This document shows, one piece after another, positions 23,398-35,446 of a stretch of DNA of 64,000 nt (position 1 is the stretch's first letter; each line of letters opens with the position of its first letter). Position numbers and translations under genes: made by a program. Below the pieces are notes generated by a model, which was given only the letters and a program-made list of their open reading frames with translations, made no database searches and was not told the origin of the DNA. Origin of the DNA: Viridothelium virens (Eukaryota; Ascomycota; Dothideomycetes; Trypetheliales; Trypetheliaceae); NCBI GenBank assembly GCA_010094025.1, contig ML991812.1, positions 206,764-270,763 on the forward strand, in the 5' to 3' direction.

Positions 23398-24330
23398 CGA
23401 CGCTTCAGGTCGTCACTTGAGGAATCTAGCGAGATCATGGAGAAGAGCGGCAGAGGCAATTTAGGCAAAGGTGTTGTTTGGAATTTGAAACGGTACGCTG
23501 ACGGATTGGAAAAAGCTTGTCGGGCTTCGGTTCGGCATCTTCCGAAAGCCACCTTCAGGGTTGATTCCCGTAGGATTGGCTTACAGCAGTCAGCTTGGAT
23601 GTACATAATGGGACTGAATTGCAAGATGATTACCCTGCACCTGGAATTGGAGCCTCATGTTTCAGACGCGTGCGGCATAACGCGAGAGCTATATCTTGCA
23701 GAGTATCCCACGCAGACCGTACCGTGCTAGAACAGTCGCATTGAAGCAGTACCTGACATGCCAGGTCAGCATACGTTCTGAGCGCTCTCCGTCCAGCAGC
23801 TTGGCGGACCATGATGCGCATCTCTAGTGGACCATCCGTTGTATGGGACTCAAAAGCGAGACGTGCTTGGTGTGCTTGATGCTCGGTACTCCGTACATGA
23901 CTACCGAACAGTGCTCCGTAAGGCTGAAGAAAAGACAAGATGGTCAGGGTCTTCCCCACTTTGGGCATCGTTTTGCGGGGGTGTCATAGTCGTACTAAGG
24001 TGCTAAGGTAAGTAGGTATCGCAGAGATACCAAGGTCTGGCCTCTCTCTCAGCTAGTACTTCACCATCGTCAAGACGCGCTTTCATTCATTGTCGTCACT
24101 GTAATTGTCACGTTGATTTCTTTGAGAGTGCTGTGCTGTAACGAGGTTGAATTTGCTACCTTGGCTAAGACTCTACACGTATCCCCCGATATCGCACGAA
24201 CTGCAAACAACCGCCAGAGCGCTCCCGATTTTCGGCAAGGCTCCTGCATTCTGTCACTGTTCAGACGCCGTCGAGCCTCGCGGAAAATCTTGACTCGCAA
24301 TAACACAGTCTTTTCCACACTGAACACACA
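23398..24330. promoter_or_regulatory. Divergent intergenic region, 933 bp
   Basis: This lies between the ceramide glucosyltransferase and MFS transporter starts and must hold both promoters. A minus-strand frame at 23630-23968 has no recognisable content. No repeat was seen. Confidence 0.45.
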
Positions 24331-26170
24331 ATGAACATCTTCAAGGAAACGGGGCAGCCTCCACCTACGGCAGCCAACTTGGCTGATCACGCCAAAACGG
24401 TAGAACATGATGTCGATGTCGAAAAGACGTATGACACAGTTCAGCTTGAGAATGCATCCGTGGACGCGCCTATCCGTCATCCCAATATTGACCCTGCTCT
24501 AGAGAAGAAGGTCTTGAGGAAATTTGATTGGCACGTCATATCGCTTCTGACCTTTCTATGTAAGCTCCAACCCCAGTTGATCGATTCCTGGATCATCATC
24601 TGATGACATACCTTGTCAGACCTGCTGTCTTTTCTCGACAGATCCAACATTGGAAATGCCAAGATTGCTGGCATGAGCGATGACTTGAAACTGAAAGGGA
24701 ACCGATACAGCTGGCTTCTAACCATCTTCTACATTCCCTACATTCTGGGCGAATTTCAGACCTTCATGTGGAAGATCCTGCCCATGAATTGGTGGGCATC
24801 GTTCATTGTACTTGCCTGGTAAGTGAGACCCTCCAAAAGATCGAAATTTGCTAGTCTTCTGTTTGCCGACGCAGCGGCTAAGAGTAAGATGTAGGGGTAT
24901 CATTGCTACTGCGCAGGCTGGAGTTCAAAGTTGGCAAGGGGAGATGGCCCTTCGATTCCTTCTTGGTTTTACAGAAGCTGGATTTGGCCCAGGTGTACCC
25001 TACCTGTTGTCGTTCTTTTATCTCAGACATGAGATCGGCTCACGCATCGGTATCTTTATATCAGCTGCTCCCCTCGCGAACACCTTCGCTGGCGCCCTTG
25101 CATACGGCATCACTTCTGGCCATCCTTCATTTGCCAAGTGGCGAGTGCTGTTCCTCGTTGAAGGCTTACCGACGATCGTAATGGCAATAATAACTTTTTT
25201 TGCCATGCCCAATGGACCCGCGCATGCCTGGTTCTTAACTGAAGACGAGAGAAGAATTGCCAGAGCGCGAGGTGTGCGGCAGGTCGGAGAGAATGTTCAG
25301 CGAACTGGCAGCATTGAGTGGGGCTCCCTTTTCAAAGGCTTGCTTGATGCCAAAATGTGGTTTACTGCCGTAAGTTGCCTACGGGCGAAATCGTCAAATC
25401 TGTATACTTTAGAAGTCCAGGCTAACGAAGTCCATCACAGCTTATGTATTTCAGCTGCAATGTCAGCTTCAGCTCCCTGCCAGTCTTCCTGCCAACAATT
25501 CTCACTCAGAGTGAGTCAAAAACTGTTTTTGATGTATTCCCCGCGCATGTTGCTAACGTACCATATAGTGGGTTTCAGCTCCATTAACGCTCAAGGGCTT
25601 ACTGCTCCCCCATACTTTGTTTCTTGGCTCATCACGATGGCTTCTGCCTGGATTGCGGATCGAACTATGCAGCGTGGCTATATGATCATATTTCTCTCTC
25701 TCGTTGGTGGAATTGGATATGTTATCCTTGCAACTTGCACTGGTGTTGGACCACGCTACTTTGGTGTTTTTCTCGCCGCTGCTGGCGTCTTCCCAGCCAT
25801 CACCAACATTCTCCCATGGACAGCCAATAACCAGGGTGACGACACTCGCCGTGGTCTCGCATTCGTCATTCTGAACCTGGTCGGGCAGTGCGGACCGTTG
25901 CTGGGTACGAATATATATCCAACGAGCGATGAGCCAAGGTACATCAAAGGCCAGAGTGTTTGCGCTGCATTCATGTTCTTCAATGCTATTCTAGCCCTTG
26001 GGTTGAGGGTTTTGTTGAGTTGGGAGAACAAGAAACTCGACAGGAAGTATGGCACCCTGGCAGAGCAGGACGCAAGTATTGCTCTAGGGGAGAAAACTGC
26101 CGATGATAAGGCCGCTGCAACTGAGATCGCTGAGGAGAATTATGGACCACGCTACCGATTCATTTTGTGA
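24331..26170 (+). CDS. MFS transporter, anion:cation symporter (Dal5/Tna1-like)
   Basis: Five exons (24331-24559, 24620-24818, 24895-25369, 25441-25510, 25569-26170) encode 524 residues with about 12 predicted spans. Motifs fit the allantoate/nicotinate permease branch: VLRKFDWHVISLLTFLYLLS followed by LDRSNIGNAKIAGM in span 1, RFLLGFTEAGFGPGVPYLLS in the middle, NILPWTANNQGDDTRRGLAF in the second half, and the C-terminal ENYGPRYRF typical of nicotinic acid transporter Tna1. It should import a small organic anion with protons across the plasma membrane; the exact substrate (nicotinate, allantoate or another) is not determined. All four introns have GT-AG ends and agree in phase. The 70-nt exon 4 restores YFSCNVSFSSLPVFLPTILT, so the gene appears intact. 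Confidence 0.93.
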
Positions 26171-27121
26171 AGGGTTATGAGCTTTATAAGCACCAGATAG
26201 TTGGATATGACTGACAAATGTGATCTTTAGATACGATCAATCGTCAGAGCACGGGCATTTTTTACCGTGAGCGGTTCCTTACGGGCTAAAGAGGTGGACT
26301 CAATGTGATGTAGCGGAGACACACAGATTTGTATGCCTTTATCGATTGGCCACAAGAAGCGAACCGTCCACACCCAAGAGTTTGCTATACGGATATCTCC
26401 ATATAGAACCATAGCTGCTCTGCTTCGAATTGATGAGGGTCTAGGTAACTTTTGCTGGGGTCAAGTGGCTCAATCAATGAGCGTGTGGATCTTTTCACCG
26501 TGCGTTGTTTTTACATTGCGTGACCATAGTGCCAACGGGTATGATATGACTTGAAAGACTGGAAATTTGAGCAAACCCTGTCCCTGTGCCCATGGAGAAG
26601 ATTGAGTCCAATCGGCAAATCCGAGGATTCCTGGTCGAGGGAATTTCAAGTTCACGAAGTTCTCTAGCCAGCGAACCTCGAGACTGGTCCGCCGGAGATT
26701 AGTACCTAAGATCGTATCTTCTGTGTATTCGGCCCTGAATGAACGACTTGGTGTAGGAATAGAGGGCGTAGCCTGTTGAGGAACTTTCTAGTGGAACGTT
26801 TAAAGGTACCGTCTCCAGATATAATATAAGTAAGGTAAGGCAGCTGAGTGGTTAAGGAACTGGGCCGGCTCGGTGTCGGTCGGGGAGACATCGTCCGCCC
26901 ATGCCCATGCCCATGCCCATGCCGCCTCAGAGAACAGAGAATCACCTCACGCTCGCTCTACATTCCTTTCGCCTTCGTGCACGCCTTGAGATCTCCGATC
27001 GACGCGCATTGTCGCTTCAAAAGGCATCAAGTCATCCAAAGACTGTCGCGCCGTACCCGCGCTACGCTTGGCCTCAATAGGCACTTTCCCTTCTCCCTTC
27101 TCCCCGTACAATCCTGCAACC
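26171..27121. other. Intergenic, 951 bp, with TAF12 leader
   Basis: The right part is the promoter and probable leader of TAF12, with a (CCCATG)4 repeat at 26898-26921 that opens a 59-codon upstream frame. The rest shows no gene. Confidence 0.5.
26898..26921 (+). repeat. (CCCATG)4 hexamer repeat
   Basis: Four perfect tandem hexamers lie about 200 bp before the TAF12 start. Each carries an ATG, all in one frame. Confidence 0.9.
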
Positions 27122-29211
27122 ATGAGCAACCCTGGGCAGGCCCAGCCGGGTTCCAATATGGATTCGTTCATAACCCCGGAAGAAATTGACTCCTTCACAA
27201 CAATTAAGGACGATCAGAAGGGTCATATGAAGAGATATTTGAAAGAGTACACTGACAGAATCCAAGCTTCTCCCGAGGGCTCTGCAGAACACCAACAGTG
27301 GGTCCAGAAGCTCAAGGAGTTCAACACAAAGCTTAAATCGCAATTATACAAGCAACAGCAGTTGGAACATGCTCAACAAGCTCAAAATCGCATAGCTCAG
27401 CAAGGGCAGGCAAAATCCCAGCCTCAGCCCGGCCAAACGCGGCAGGCTCAGCAAGGACAGCAGCAAAGTGGCCAGCCTGCCACCCAGCAGGGCAGTCAGC
27501 AGAGTCAGTATTCTGCTGAAGTGGTTCAACGCGTGAGAACGCTTCAAGTTCCTTACCCTCCGGAGATGCCACAAGCCGATGCCCAAAAATACGTCCAGGA
27601 GCAAAGAAAGCATTATGCGACTCTTCTGAGCCAGCATGAAAGTGCGGAGAAGATGAGGCTGCAGCAAGGGCAACTGGCAGAGCAGAAACGCAGCCAGGGT
27701 CAAGATCCATCTCAAGAGTTGTCTAAAGTTGCAAGGGCTGAAGATTATTTGCGAAAGAACAAAATTAATATCGAGACTTTCGAGCGCAAGCACATGGAGA
27801 TCCGGGCGCGACAGCAAGCCGCCCAACAAAATGGAGGTGCTGTGAGTACGACAGGCTCTCAGACACAGCAAAACATATCACAGCCAGGTCAAACACGTCC
27901 AAATCAACAACCGGCAGGACAGACCGCCAATGCAGGCGCAGAAAATGGCAGGAGCCCTACCTCACCCACGCGCCCGGCTCAACAGCAATCACAATCTCAA
28001 CAACAGTCACAGCATGCGACGACTCAACCTCCCTTGGGCGCACATCCAAACCTCCCACAACTTCCTCAGCAAAACCCATCTCAGCAACAAACCGGCAACG
28101 CCAACGCTCCCCGACCTCCTCTGAACATCCAGCAAGCCAACGCGCAAACCACGCCCCAGCTCTCTAATCAAACTTCTCCCCGCGGCGGAATGCATCTCGG
28201 TTCCAACCCCGGCACCGTGCCGAACGGCGTACACGCCCTCTCCCACGAAGCCGCCATCTCCGCCGCCGCCCGCTCCTACTCGCAGTCACAGACAACTGCA
28301 ACGCAACAACCTTCATCCACCTCCACCACCCAGCCGCAGCAGCAGCAGCAGCAGCAGCAGCAACCCAACACCAATCCCACCGCTCCTCCAAACCAGCAAC
28401 AACAACAGCAGCGCCCAACCCCTCAATCCACGACCAGCGGTCCCGCCCCGCCCCCCCTCCAAACCGGCAGCAACCTACACCTCGGCGGCTCCGGCAACGG
28501 CACCCCCAGCAGCAGCAGCGGCGTGCTCAGCGGCGCAGGCGCAGGCTACGTTGGCGGAGCAGGAGGAGCAGGCGGCGGTGGAGGAGGCGGCACGGTGCGC
28601 TTCCCCATTCCGAAGACGCTGAACACGACGAGTCCCGCGCCGGTGTCGATGGGGGCGGCGGCGCGGCCGACGCTGGGCGGGCCGGTGAACGGGGCGCCGG
28701 GGGTGGTGGGGCAGCCGGCGGTGCAGAAGCAGCCGGGGTATATTCTCGAGGGGGAGGGGGATCGGGTGCTGAGTAAGAAGAAGTTGGATGAGTTGGTGCG
28801 GCAGGTGACGGGGGGTGGGGAGGGGCCGGGGGAGAGCTTGACGCCTGAGGTGGAGGAGGTGAGTTTTTGATTTTTACTTTTTTTACTCTCTGGTTTTTTC
28901 GGGGTCTTCTTTTTGCACGCTCAGTCTGACTGATGACGATGTGGTGCATTTAGGCGATCCTGCAGATGGCTGATGACTTCGTCGACAATGTTGTCACCGC
29001 TGCCTGCCGCGTTGCCAAGCTACGCCCTTCTGCGACTCTCGATCTTCGTGACTTGCAACTGATTGTTGAGCGCAATTACAATATCCGAGTCCCTGGGTAC
29101 GCGTCGGATGAAGTGCGCACGGTCCGCAAGTTTCAGCCTGCACCTGGCTGGACACAGAAGATGAATGCGGTACAGGCGGCCAAAGTCATGGGTGGAAAGA
29201 CGGATGTCTGA
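27122..29211 (+). CDS. TAF12: TFIID/SAGA subunit TAF12
   Basis: Two exons (27122-28858 and 28954-29211, intron 95 nt) encode 664 residues. The histone fold straddles the intron: [20 protein letters not shown], then [18 protein letters not shown] in exon 1, and [20 protein letters not shown] with [20 protein letters not shown] in exon 2, followed by [22 protein letters not shown]12 pairs with TAF4 in TFIID and with Ada1 in SAGA, so it acts in the nucleus in RNA polymerase II initiation. The first 480 residues are Gln-rich and disordered, a usual feature of fungal TAF12, with a (CAG)8 microsatellite at 28337-28360 and a Gly-rich stretch just before the fold. The ATG at 27122 gives [10 protein letters not shown]; an in-frame upstream ATG at 27068 is less likely. 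Confidence 0.96.
28337..28360 (+). repeat. (CAG)8 microsatellite coding polyglutamine in TAF12
   Basis: Eight perfect CAG codons are followed by CAA inside a Gln-rich stretch. Confidence 0.9.
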
Positions 29212-29756
29212 GGGATTCGAGGTCAGAGGCGACTGGAGTGTTGCATCTCGTGGGATACTTGGGTGCAGCAGGACTGACTGTGCTTGAGGAGGATGGGCAA
29301 CTTGAGGAAGATGGACGAATGGGTTTAAAAGCATTAGGAGCATTGTGAGGAGTTTCAAGCTGATTGGGTCATTGGCAAAGGGTATTTCTGACGGCCACTA
29401 GAACAGGTCCAAAGCAGTCAGGTATGGAACTTGCAGGCATCAGAAGTCTAGGTTCAAAGAAATAGTAGTATTTCGGTCAGGTAGATGAACTCAAACGACT
29501 TCATGTCTCATTGATGCATTCCGCGGTTAATTTTGCTTCCAGCAAGTGCAACCATACGCATAGACTCCGTTGTGTCGTACATCATACATCAAGCTCTACC
29601 TGTTGTTTCCGGACGGCCGGGTTCGGTCGGCACTCGGACGCACGAAAGGCGTCCAAAGAGCAACGATCCAAGGTCTGCCGAGAATTGTACTATCATACGG
29701 GTATACCAGCCCCGGCCATAGTCAAAGCCAAGCCCTTCTGTGAGATTAAATCAATA
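29212..29756. other. Intergenic, 545 bp, convergent 3' flanks
   Basis: This lies between the ends of TAF12 and the rhodopsin-domain gene. I see nothing recognisable in it. Confidence 0.55.
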
Positions 29757-31183
29757 TCAGAGTGCTGTCCCAGGGGGCCACCCGTACTGACTGACCCTCC
29801 ACTGTGACCTCGATGCAGTCTCTCCATAGTCTATCATCGGGCTGTCTACTACTGTCACCTCGCTCGGGATCGACGACTTCTTCCTGTCTCGGCGGGCGGA
29901 AGGCCCCGTATGCGCATTTTCAGGGACCACTGTCTGCTGGCTGGTACTCCCGCTCTGTGTGCTTCCAAATTTGTGCCCGCAGTTCACAGTATGCATCTCT
30001 GGAACTCCGGACGAAATTCTGGGAAGACGCATACAGCGGCGTGCGGGTTCGTTTGAGAGCATAAGGCGGGGGAAGAAATGGACGACGAGGGGCTTCAAGG
30101 CCATGAGAGAGGCACAGATGATGCCTGTGTTTGCCTCAACGGCGGACCATGTGATTGCTTCGATACCAGAGTCTTCTCAAAGTTAGCAAGGCATAAAATG
30201 ATAGAGGTCTTGATAGAACCACGTACCTAGATAACGTCCCTTTGTAGCTTCCAGGTGGACCACCAGAAGACGCACAAGGGATACTACAGCTCCACTGCAA
30301 GCAATTGACTTTAGCTATATCTCAGATAGAGGAAGAGATACATCGTCAACTTACAATCCTCCAAGTAAGAAGATGAATATCAAGGCTGCTTTTTGCCTCT
30401 TCGGTAGATTGATCGTACTTATGACAGGCATTGGTAGAATGAGAACGGAAAAATCCAAGAAGACATTAGCAGCGGCAGTTGATACCCAGTAGTGCTCGGC
30501 ATTCATGCACCAGCCTGGGATTTCAGGCTGCCAGAGTTTGCCAACGGGAGTGCACAGGAAGACGCCTCCAAATATAGCCCACGCTAAAGCGACGACACAG
30601 AGGAACATCAGAGTCCAAGCAATATAGCGAATAATCCGTGACGAGAATACACGAAGGTATTGAAGTAGGATGGAGGCCTTTGTTAGATTTGTGATGGCAG
30701 CGTATAAGCAATTGTTCGCGACAACAAGCTAACCAGGTTTGATGGTTATCATTCACACCCAAATTTCAGAGCGTACCGCCTACCTTTGCGATAGTCCAAA
30801 GTCTTGTGTTTCTGTGCGGTTGATATTTTGAACTTGAACCGACCGCAACTTCTACAATATTGTAAGCATTGCCTATTCCCATTTTGCCGAAGCACGGAAG
30901 CGAGACATACCGGCGCCCACGATGGCGCACATGGCAATGGAAAGGAGCTGATCCATCAATTGCCTGCTCGAAGAATACCGCAAGTACCACTCACTAGCGA
31001 GAAGAGCACGACTCCATCATCGCGCCCGACGGCTCGTACCAATGTAATGCGGGTATAGAAACGAAGTGCCACCACGAACGTTGCCAGAGCAGTGGTGGCA
31101 ACGCTAGGTGCAAGAGACTTCCATTGAATCTCAGCCGGAGCTTCGGCAGCGGCTATCGGCGGAGATCCAGAGCCCCAAGTCAT
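29757..31183 (-). CDS. Fungal rhodopsin-domain (7-TM, SAT-like) integral membrane protein
   Basis: Six exons join in phase: 31183-30995, 30947-30911, 30851-30784, 30728-30355, 30294-30227 and 30172-29757, giving 383 residues. About seven hydrophobic spans are visible. Family hallmarks include VVALRFYTRI after span 1, NNCLYAAITNLTKASILLQY, the extracellular-type segment CTPVGKLWQPEIPGWCMN, and DFSVLILPMPVI followed by LPKRQKAALIFIFLLGG, then ITWSAVEANTGIICASL. These are typical of the large fungal family of rhodopsin-domain proteins that includes Pth11-related receptors. No CFEM cysteine domain precedes the spans. The 115-residue tail is polar. Exon 2 is only 37 nt, and all introns are 47-60 nt. 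Ligand and role are unknown; such proteins are often receptors or are found in metabolite clusters, but no cluster is seen here. Confidence 0.9.
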
Positions 31184-32288
31184 CGCTGGCAGGAATGGTC
31201 ACCTCGAAAACGGAAAAGAAGAAATGGGTTATAAGAAAACTTGTACGAGCAGTGTTTAAATACGAAGTGACAATTGAAGGAAGAGTTTGGACGAACGTTG
31301 AGATGGCAACAAAGAAATGATGGACATGGAACAAGGGGAAGCCATAGGATACCATTGCTATGCGTGTTGCTTACAATTGCTCTCTCTTATAGAAGGCGAT
31401 GATGATTTAGACTTTGGGTTGAGCCAAAGCGATGCTCCAAAGTCCCGACGTCTTTCGCCACACAAAGAGGTGGTTCTTACAAATTCGTGCAAACATATGC
31501 TATGAGACATGCTCAGCATAATGCCACATCGGATTGGAGACTCCGATCACTTAAACCAAAGGCACAGTATGGCGATCCACTGCACGTCGTCACTTACAAC
31601 AAGTCCAGTCAAAGACACTAGTATCAAAGAAGAACGGGCCCACGTGATAATAATATGCGAAGTGTTTGAGCCTGTGGTCGATGGCCTCGATGATTGATAG
31701 GTCATCAACTTTTCCCGACAAGGTCAAAGTGGTGTTGAAGTCAGAGATTGGCTTCGGCCGGCACGGAGAAAATTGCCAAAGGGAATGTCTATGACAGATG
31801 CTCGGCTCTAGCCTTTTTCATTTTCTGATCTGGCTGACCTGCATTAAGATGTGCCCTCGAGAAGTAGTCGGAATGTAGGATCCCTCTGACGCTGACCACG
31901 CAAGAGGAAAATACGCGGCCAGCTCTTAATGGAATCCCGGAAATTTGCTTTCCGCATCTCGAAATCGCAAGACAGCAATGAAGGTACCATAGTTGCTCCT
32001 ACAAGATGCAGAAAGCAGGTTGCTGAAATGAACTGTCTATTGGATGCGTGGAGAGAAGAAGAGAAGAAATTGGAGGTCGGAGTTTGGTGGTTTCGTTGGC
32101 GTGGGACCGTGCACATCCGCATAAGCCCTGCACAAAGTTTCAGCATCTGTCTACAAGGTTTTATGCTGCTGATCCAAGATACTGAGCGCAATTTAATACC
32201 GGAGTGCTCACTGAACAATGGCTTGACCTGAGAGCTTGCCTCTAATCATCTTTGTATTCAGCCCAAACGAGAGGCGACACAAGTAGTG
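31184..32288. promoter_or_regulatory. Divergent intergenic region, 1.1 kb
   Basis: This holds the 5' flanks of the rhodopsin-domain protein and AP-1 mu. Short frames on both strands have no recognisable content, and no repeat was found. Confidence 0.4.
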
Positions 32289-33999
32289 ATGGCCTCCGCC
32301 GTCTTCTTCCTGGACCTGAAGGGCAAGGTATGGGAAAACAGCAACCAACATGAACATCACATTGACTGAAGGCTCTCTAGACCCTCTTGGCCCGTAATTA
32401 CAGAGGGGATATTCCCATGTCCGCCGTGGAGAAGTTTCCCGTGCTCCTGAGCGAAGCAGAAGAAGAAAGTTCAGCGGTTGCGCCTTGTTTCTCAGATGAA
32501 GGAATAAACGTGTGTTTCCGGCATTACTATCGCGTTTAAGCCCAAGTAATCTGTACTGACTCCGATAGTATCTATACATAAGACATAATAATCTCTATCT
32601 CCTCGCCCTCACAAAACGCAACACCAATGCCGCCGAGATCCTCCTCTTCCTCCACAAGATTGTCGAAGTCTTCACCGAGTACTTCAAAGAGCTCGAGGAA
32701 GAAAGCATTCGCGACAACTTCGTCATCATATACGAGCTCCTCGACGAGATGATGGACTTTGGCTACCCACAGACCACCGAAAGCAAGATCCTGCAAGAAT
32801 ACATCACCCAAGAATCACACAAGCTCGAAATCCAAGCTCGCCCGCCCATTGCCGTGACGAATGCTGTGTCATGGCGATCAGAGGGCATACGTTACCGCAA
32901 GAACGAAGTCTTCCTCGATGTCGTTGAGAGCCTGAACCTGCTGGTCAGCGCGAATGGGAATGTTCTACGCTCGGAGATTCTAGGGGCGATCAAGATGAAG
33001 TGCTACCTCTCAGGCATGCCGGAGCTGAGGTTAGGATTGAATGATAAGGTCATGTTCGAGACAACGGGTCGGGCTACGAGGGGGAAGGCAGTGGAGATGG
33101 AAGACGTGAAGTTTCATCAGTGTGTCCGGCTGAGTCGGTTTGAGAATGATAGGACAATCAGTTTCATACCACCTGATGGAGAGTTTGAGCTCATGAGTTA
33201 CCGGCTAAATACACAGGTCAAGCCTCTAATATGGGTGGAGTGCATTGTGGAGAGTCATTCAGGAAGCCGGATAGAATACATGCTCAAGGTAAGTGCAACT
33301 CTCGTGATGTGGCGTCTAAGTTTTTGCTAGACGATAGCTAACATGTGTTATAGGCGAAGGCACAGTTCAAGCGGCGAAGTACAGCCAACAATGTCGAAAT
33401 TAGCATTCCCGTCCCCGAGGACGCCGATACACCACGATTCCGCACTAACATCGGATCTGTACACTACGCTCCCGAGTCATCGGCCATCGTCTGGAAGATC
33501 AAGCAATTTGGGGGCGGCAAGGAATTTCTCATGCGCGCGGAGCTGGGATTGCCATCCGTCCGTGGAGATGACGACAAGGGTGGCGGGATGATGGGAGGGT
33601 TTGGGGGGTCCATGGGAGGGGTCGGCCGAGAGGGCAAGGGCAAGAGACCGATCTCCGTCAAGTTCGAGATTCCATATTTCACGACAAGTGGGATCCAGGT
33701 GCGATATCTGAAGATCATCGAACCCAAGGTACGTAAATTTTGAGTTTAGCCTGAGCGGTCCCAAGTGACGTGGCACTTGTGTGGGGCGTACGGCGCGGGC
33801 CGGCCCTTCTCTTTTCTATTCAGACCCGGTTTTATCCTTGACACGCTGCTTCCTATCTGGAAGCCACGCTAGGTCATGGGATATCTCGATCCTACGATGT
33901 CGCTGACTCCTTCTCCAGTTGCAATACTCTTCTCTACCATGGGTCCGCTACATCACTCAATCAGGAGATATCGCGGTGCGATTGCCTGATATACAATGA
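32289..33999 (+). CDS. APM1: AP-1 clathrin adaptor complex, mu subunit
   Basis: Five exons (32289-32327, 32381-32509, 32569-33288, 33354-33728, 33919-33999) encode 447 residues, the normal mu length. The N-terminal longin half begins MASAVFFLDLKGKTLLARNY and contains YLYIRHNNLYLLALTKRNTN and ELLDEMMDFGYPQTTESKIL. The mu homology half starts around residue 165 with AVSWRSEGIRYRKNEVFLDV and ends LPWVRYITQSGDIAVRLPDI. The subunit recognises YxxPhi sorting signals in cargo for transport between the trans-Golgi and endosomes. A Gly/Met-rich insert (GGGMMGGFGGSMGG) sits in the second half and is common in filamentous fungi. The last intron is 190 nt, about three times its neighbours, and separates only the final 26 codons. 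Confidence 0.96.
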
Positions 34000-34547
34000 G
34001 GCGAGTTACCAATGTTCATTGAACCAGAAGAGACGTCAATCCGAGAAGGACTAGCATAGTCTCCCTGAAGATACGTATCGTCTGGAGGCGCTTTAGGCTA
34101 AAGGGCCGTAGCCACTTAATAAAATGGTGGCCAATCCAGGTCGCCAATTTACGTGGGGGAAGTGTTTGCATGGTCAACTGTATGGTGGCCTGTGTCTGCA
34201 TCACTACAGAGGGACTGCATCAGGCACATTTGCTTGGGTGAGAAAGCCTTTAGCATATCATACTCCGTACAAGGCCCCAATATCTGTCCAAAAGGAATCG
34301 TTATGAGCCGTGATTATCATAATTCATGCATGCCCAGTTCTTGGTATCACCAACATGTATGATGTACGCAGAAACTCCAATGAAAACATGGGCCTAGTAG
34401 TCCCGTAGGTCCTTGAACTTAATCAGCTGACGGGGGTATTGCCTCGTACCCTGACATCGCGTAAGTTTCTTGCGTCTTCAGAGACCCTAATCGTATATTT
34501 TTCCGTAATCCCCTTCCTCAAACTCTTGGAGGTCATCGTTCGTTGAC
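34000..34547. other. Intergenic, 548 bp, convergent 3' flanks
   Basis: No gene, repeat or structured element was recognised here. Confidence 0.55.
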
Positions 34548-35418
34548 CTATAGCGCGCGTCTAATCCAGCCGCGCCAGGCCAAGACCAGATTGTCACAAC
34601 GACGCCGCGACGATTCCGCCCTGAGACAGTGAATCACAAGTGTGACAAAGACGTATCGGGGTTCACCTACATCCTCGCCTTCGTGGCATTCCGTGCATCC
34701 TCCATCTGTTGCTACCATGTACGCAGTGCTGCACCGCTTGAGCCACTTCGTCTTCCCTTGCAGAGAAAGCAATAAGAGCTAGTATCAATGACAAGTCTCC
34801 AATCAAGCCACCCCAATCTGAGTGCTGATTGGGATGGTTTGCAGCAATAGTATACTGCGGTAGAGCATGATATCTCTCAGGAAACAGCTTTCGAGCCCAT
34901 TGCTGTGTCTCCTTTTGTAAGAAGAGCCGCTGAGCCGAACTTGCGCAAGTGACATAGGAGGTGTAATCATTGGCATAATCACCCTCGCCATTTACAAACC
35001 CTAGCTGGTGCCAATCCATTCTCCAGTCGTCCTCGTCTTCATCTTCATCCTCAGACTCAAGCTCATCAGGCCTCTGTGGAAGATTATCCTGAGAACCATC
35101 CCCAACTGCACTCTGTAAAGCGCTGTAATCGATTACCCAAAAACCGGTGGTGCTGTCGTCGTAATACATAGAACACGTGCGGAAGTGTGCCAGGCCAGGT
35201 GGTAGGCCTCTCATAGGTCGCGTTGCCATGCCGTCGAAGAAAAAGTATTGCCCAGTGGTGTCGCCCCCCACGAGTTGATTATAACCGTGGGCCCTGGGGG
35301 GTACCCAGAAGTTACCGATTGTACGACGCGACGCTTTCCGTGGGTCTTGCCGCATTTTATTGATTTGGAAAAAGAATGGAGGAGCCCGTGCCTGTGTGCT
35401 CCAGTTAAAAATGGTCAT
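34548..35418 (-). CDS. Unrecognised protein with acidic stretch
   Basis: A minus-strand frame from 35418 reads as protein, with an acidic tract ELESEDEDEDEDDW and aromatic-rich blocks such as GQYFFFDGMATRPMRG and SDWGGLIGDLSLILALIAF. Near its end the likely coding frame switches. A 49-nt intron (34667-34715, GTAGCA to GTAG) joins the frames in phase and yields HCVHGEPRYVFVTLVIHCL, giving 273 residues and an end at 34548. Without that intron the frame stops at 34663. The start is also open: an ATG-ACA at 35446-35441 is followed directly by a good donor GTAAGC, and splicing to an acceptor near 35393 would give MTARAPPFFFQINKM instead. I know no family for it. Confidence 0.5.
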
Positions 35419-35446
35419 TAAATGTCTCTGAGTTGCTTACTGTCAT

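Noticed and set aside
26850-26925. tRNA-like A-box (CTGAGTGGTTAAGGA)
   Set aside because: No B-box (GGTTCGANNC) follows at the right distance, and no acceptor stem or cloverleaf can be drawn.
28527-28949. Pro-rich minus-strand frame opposite TAF12
   Set aside because: It is the complement of the Gly-rich segment and histone-fold start of TAF12, with no independent support.
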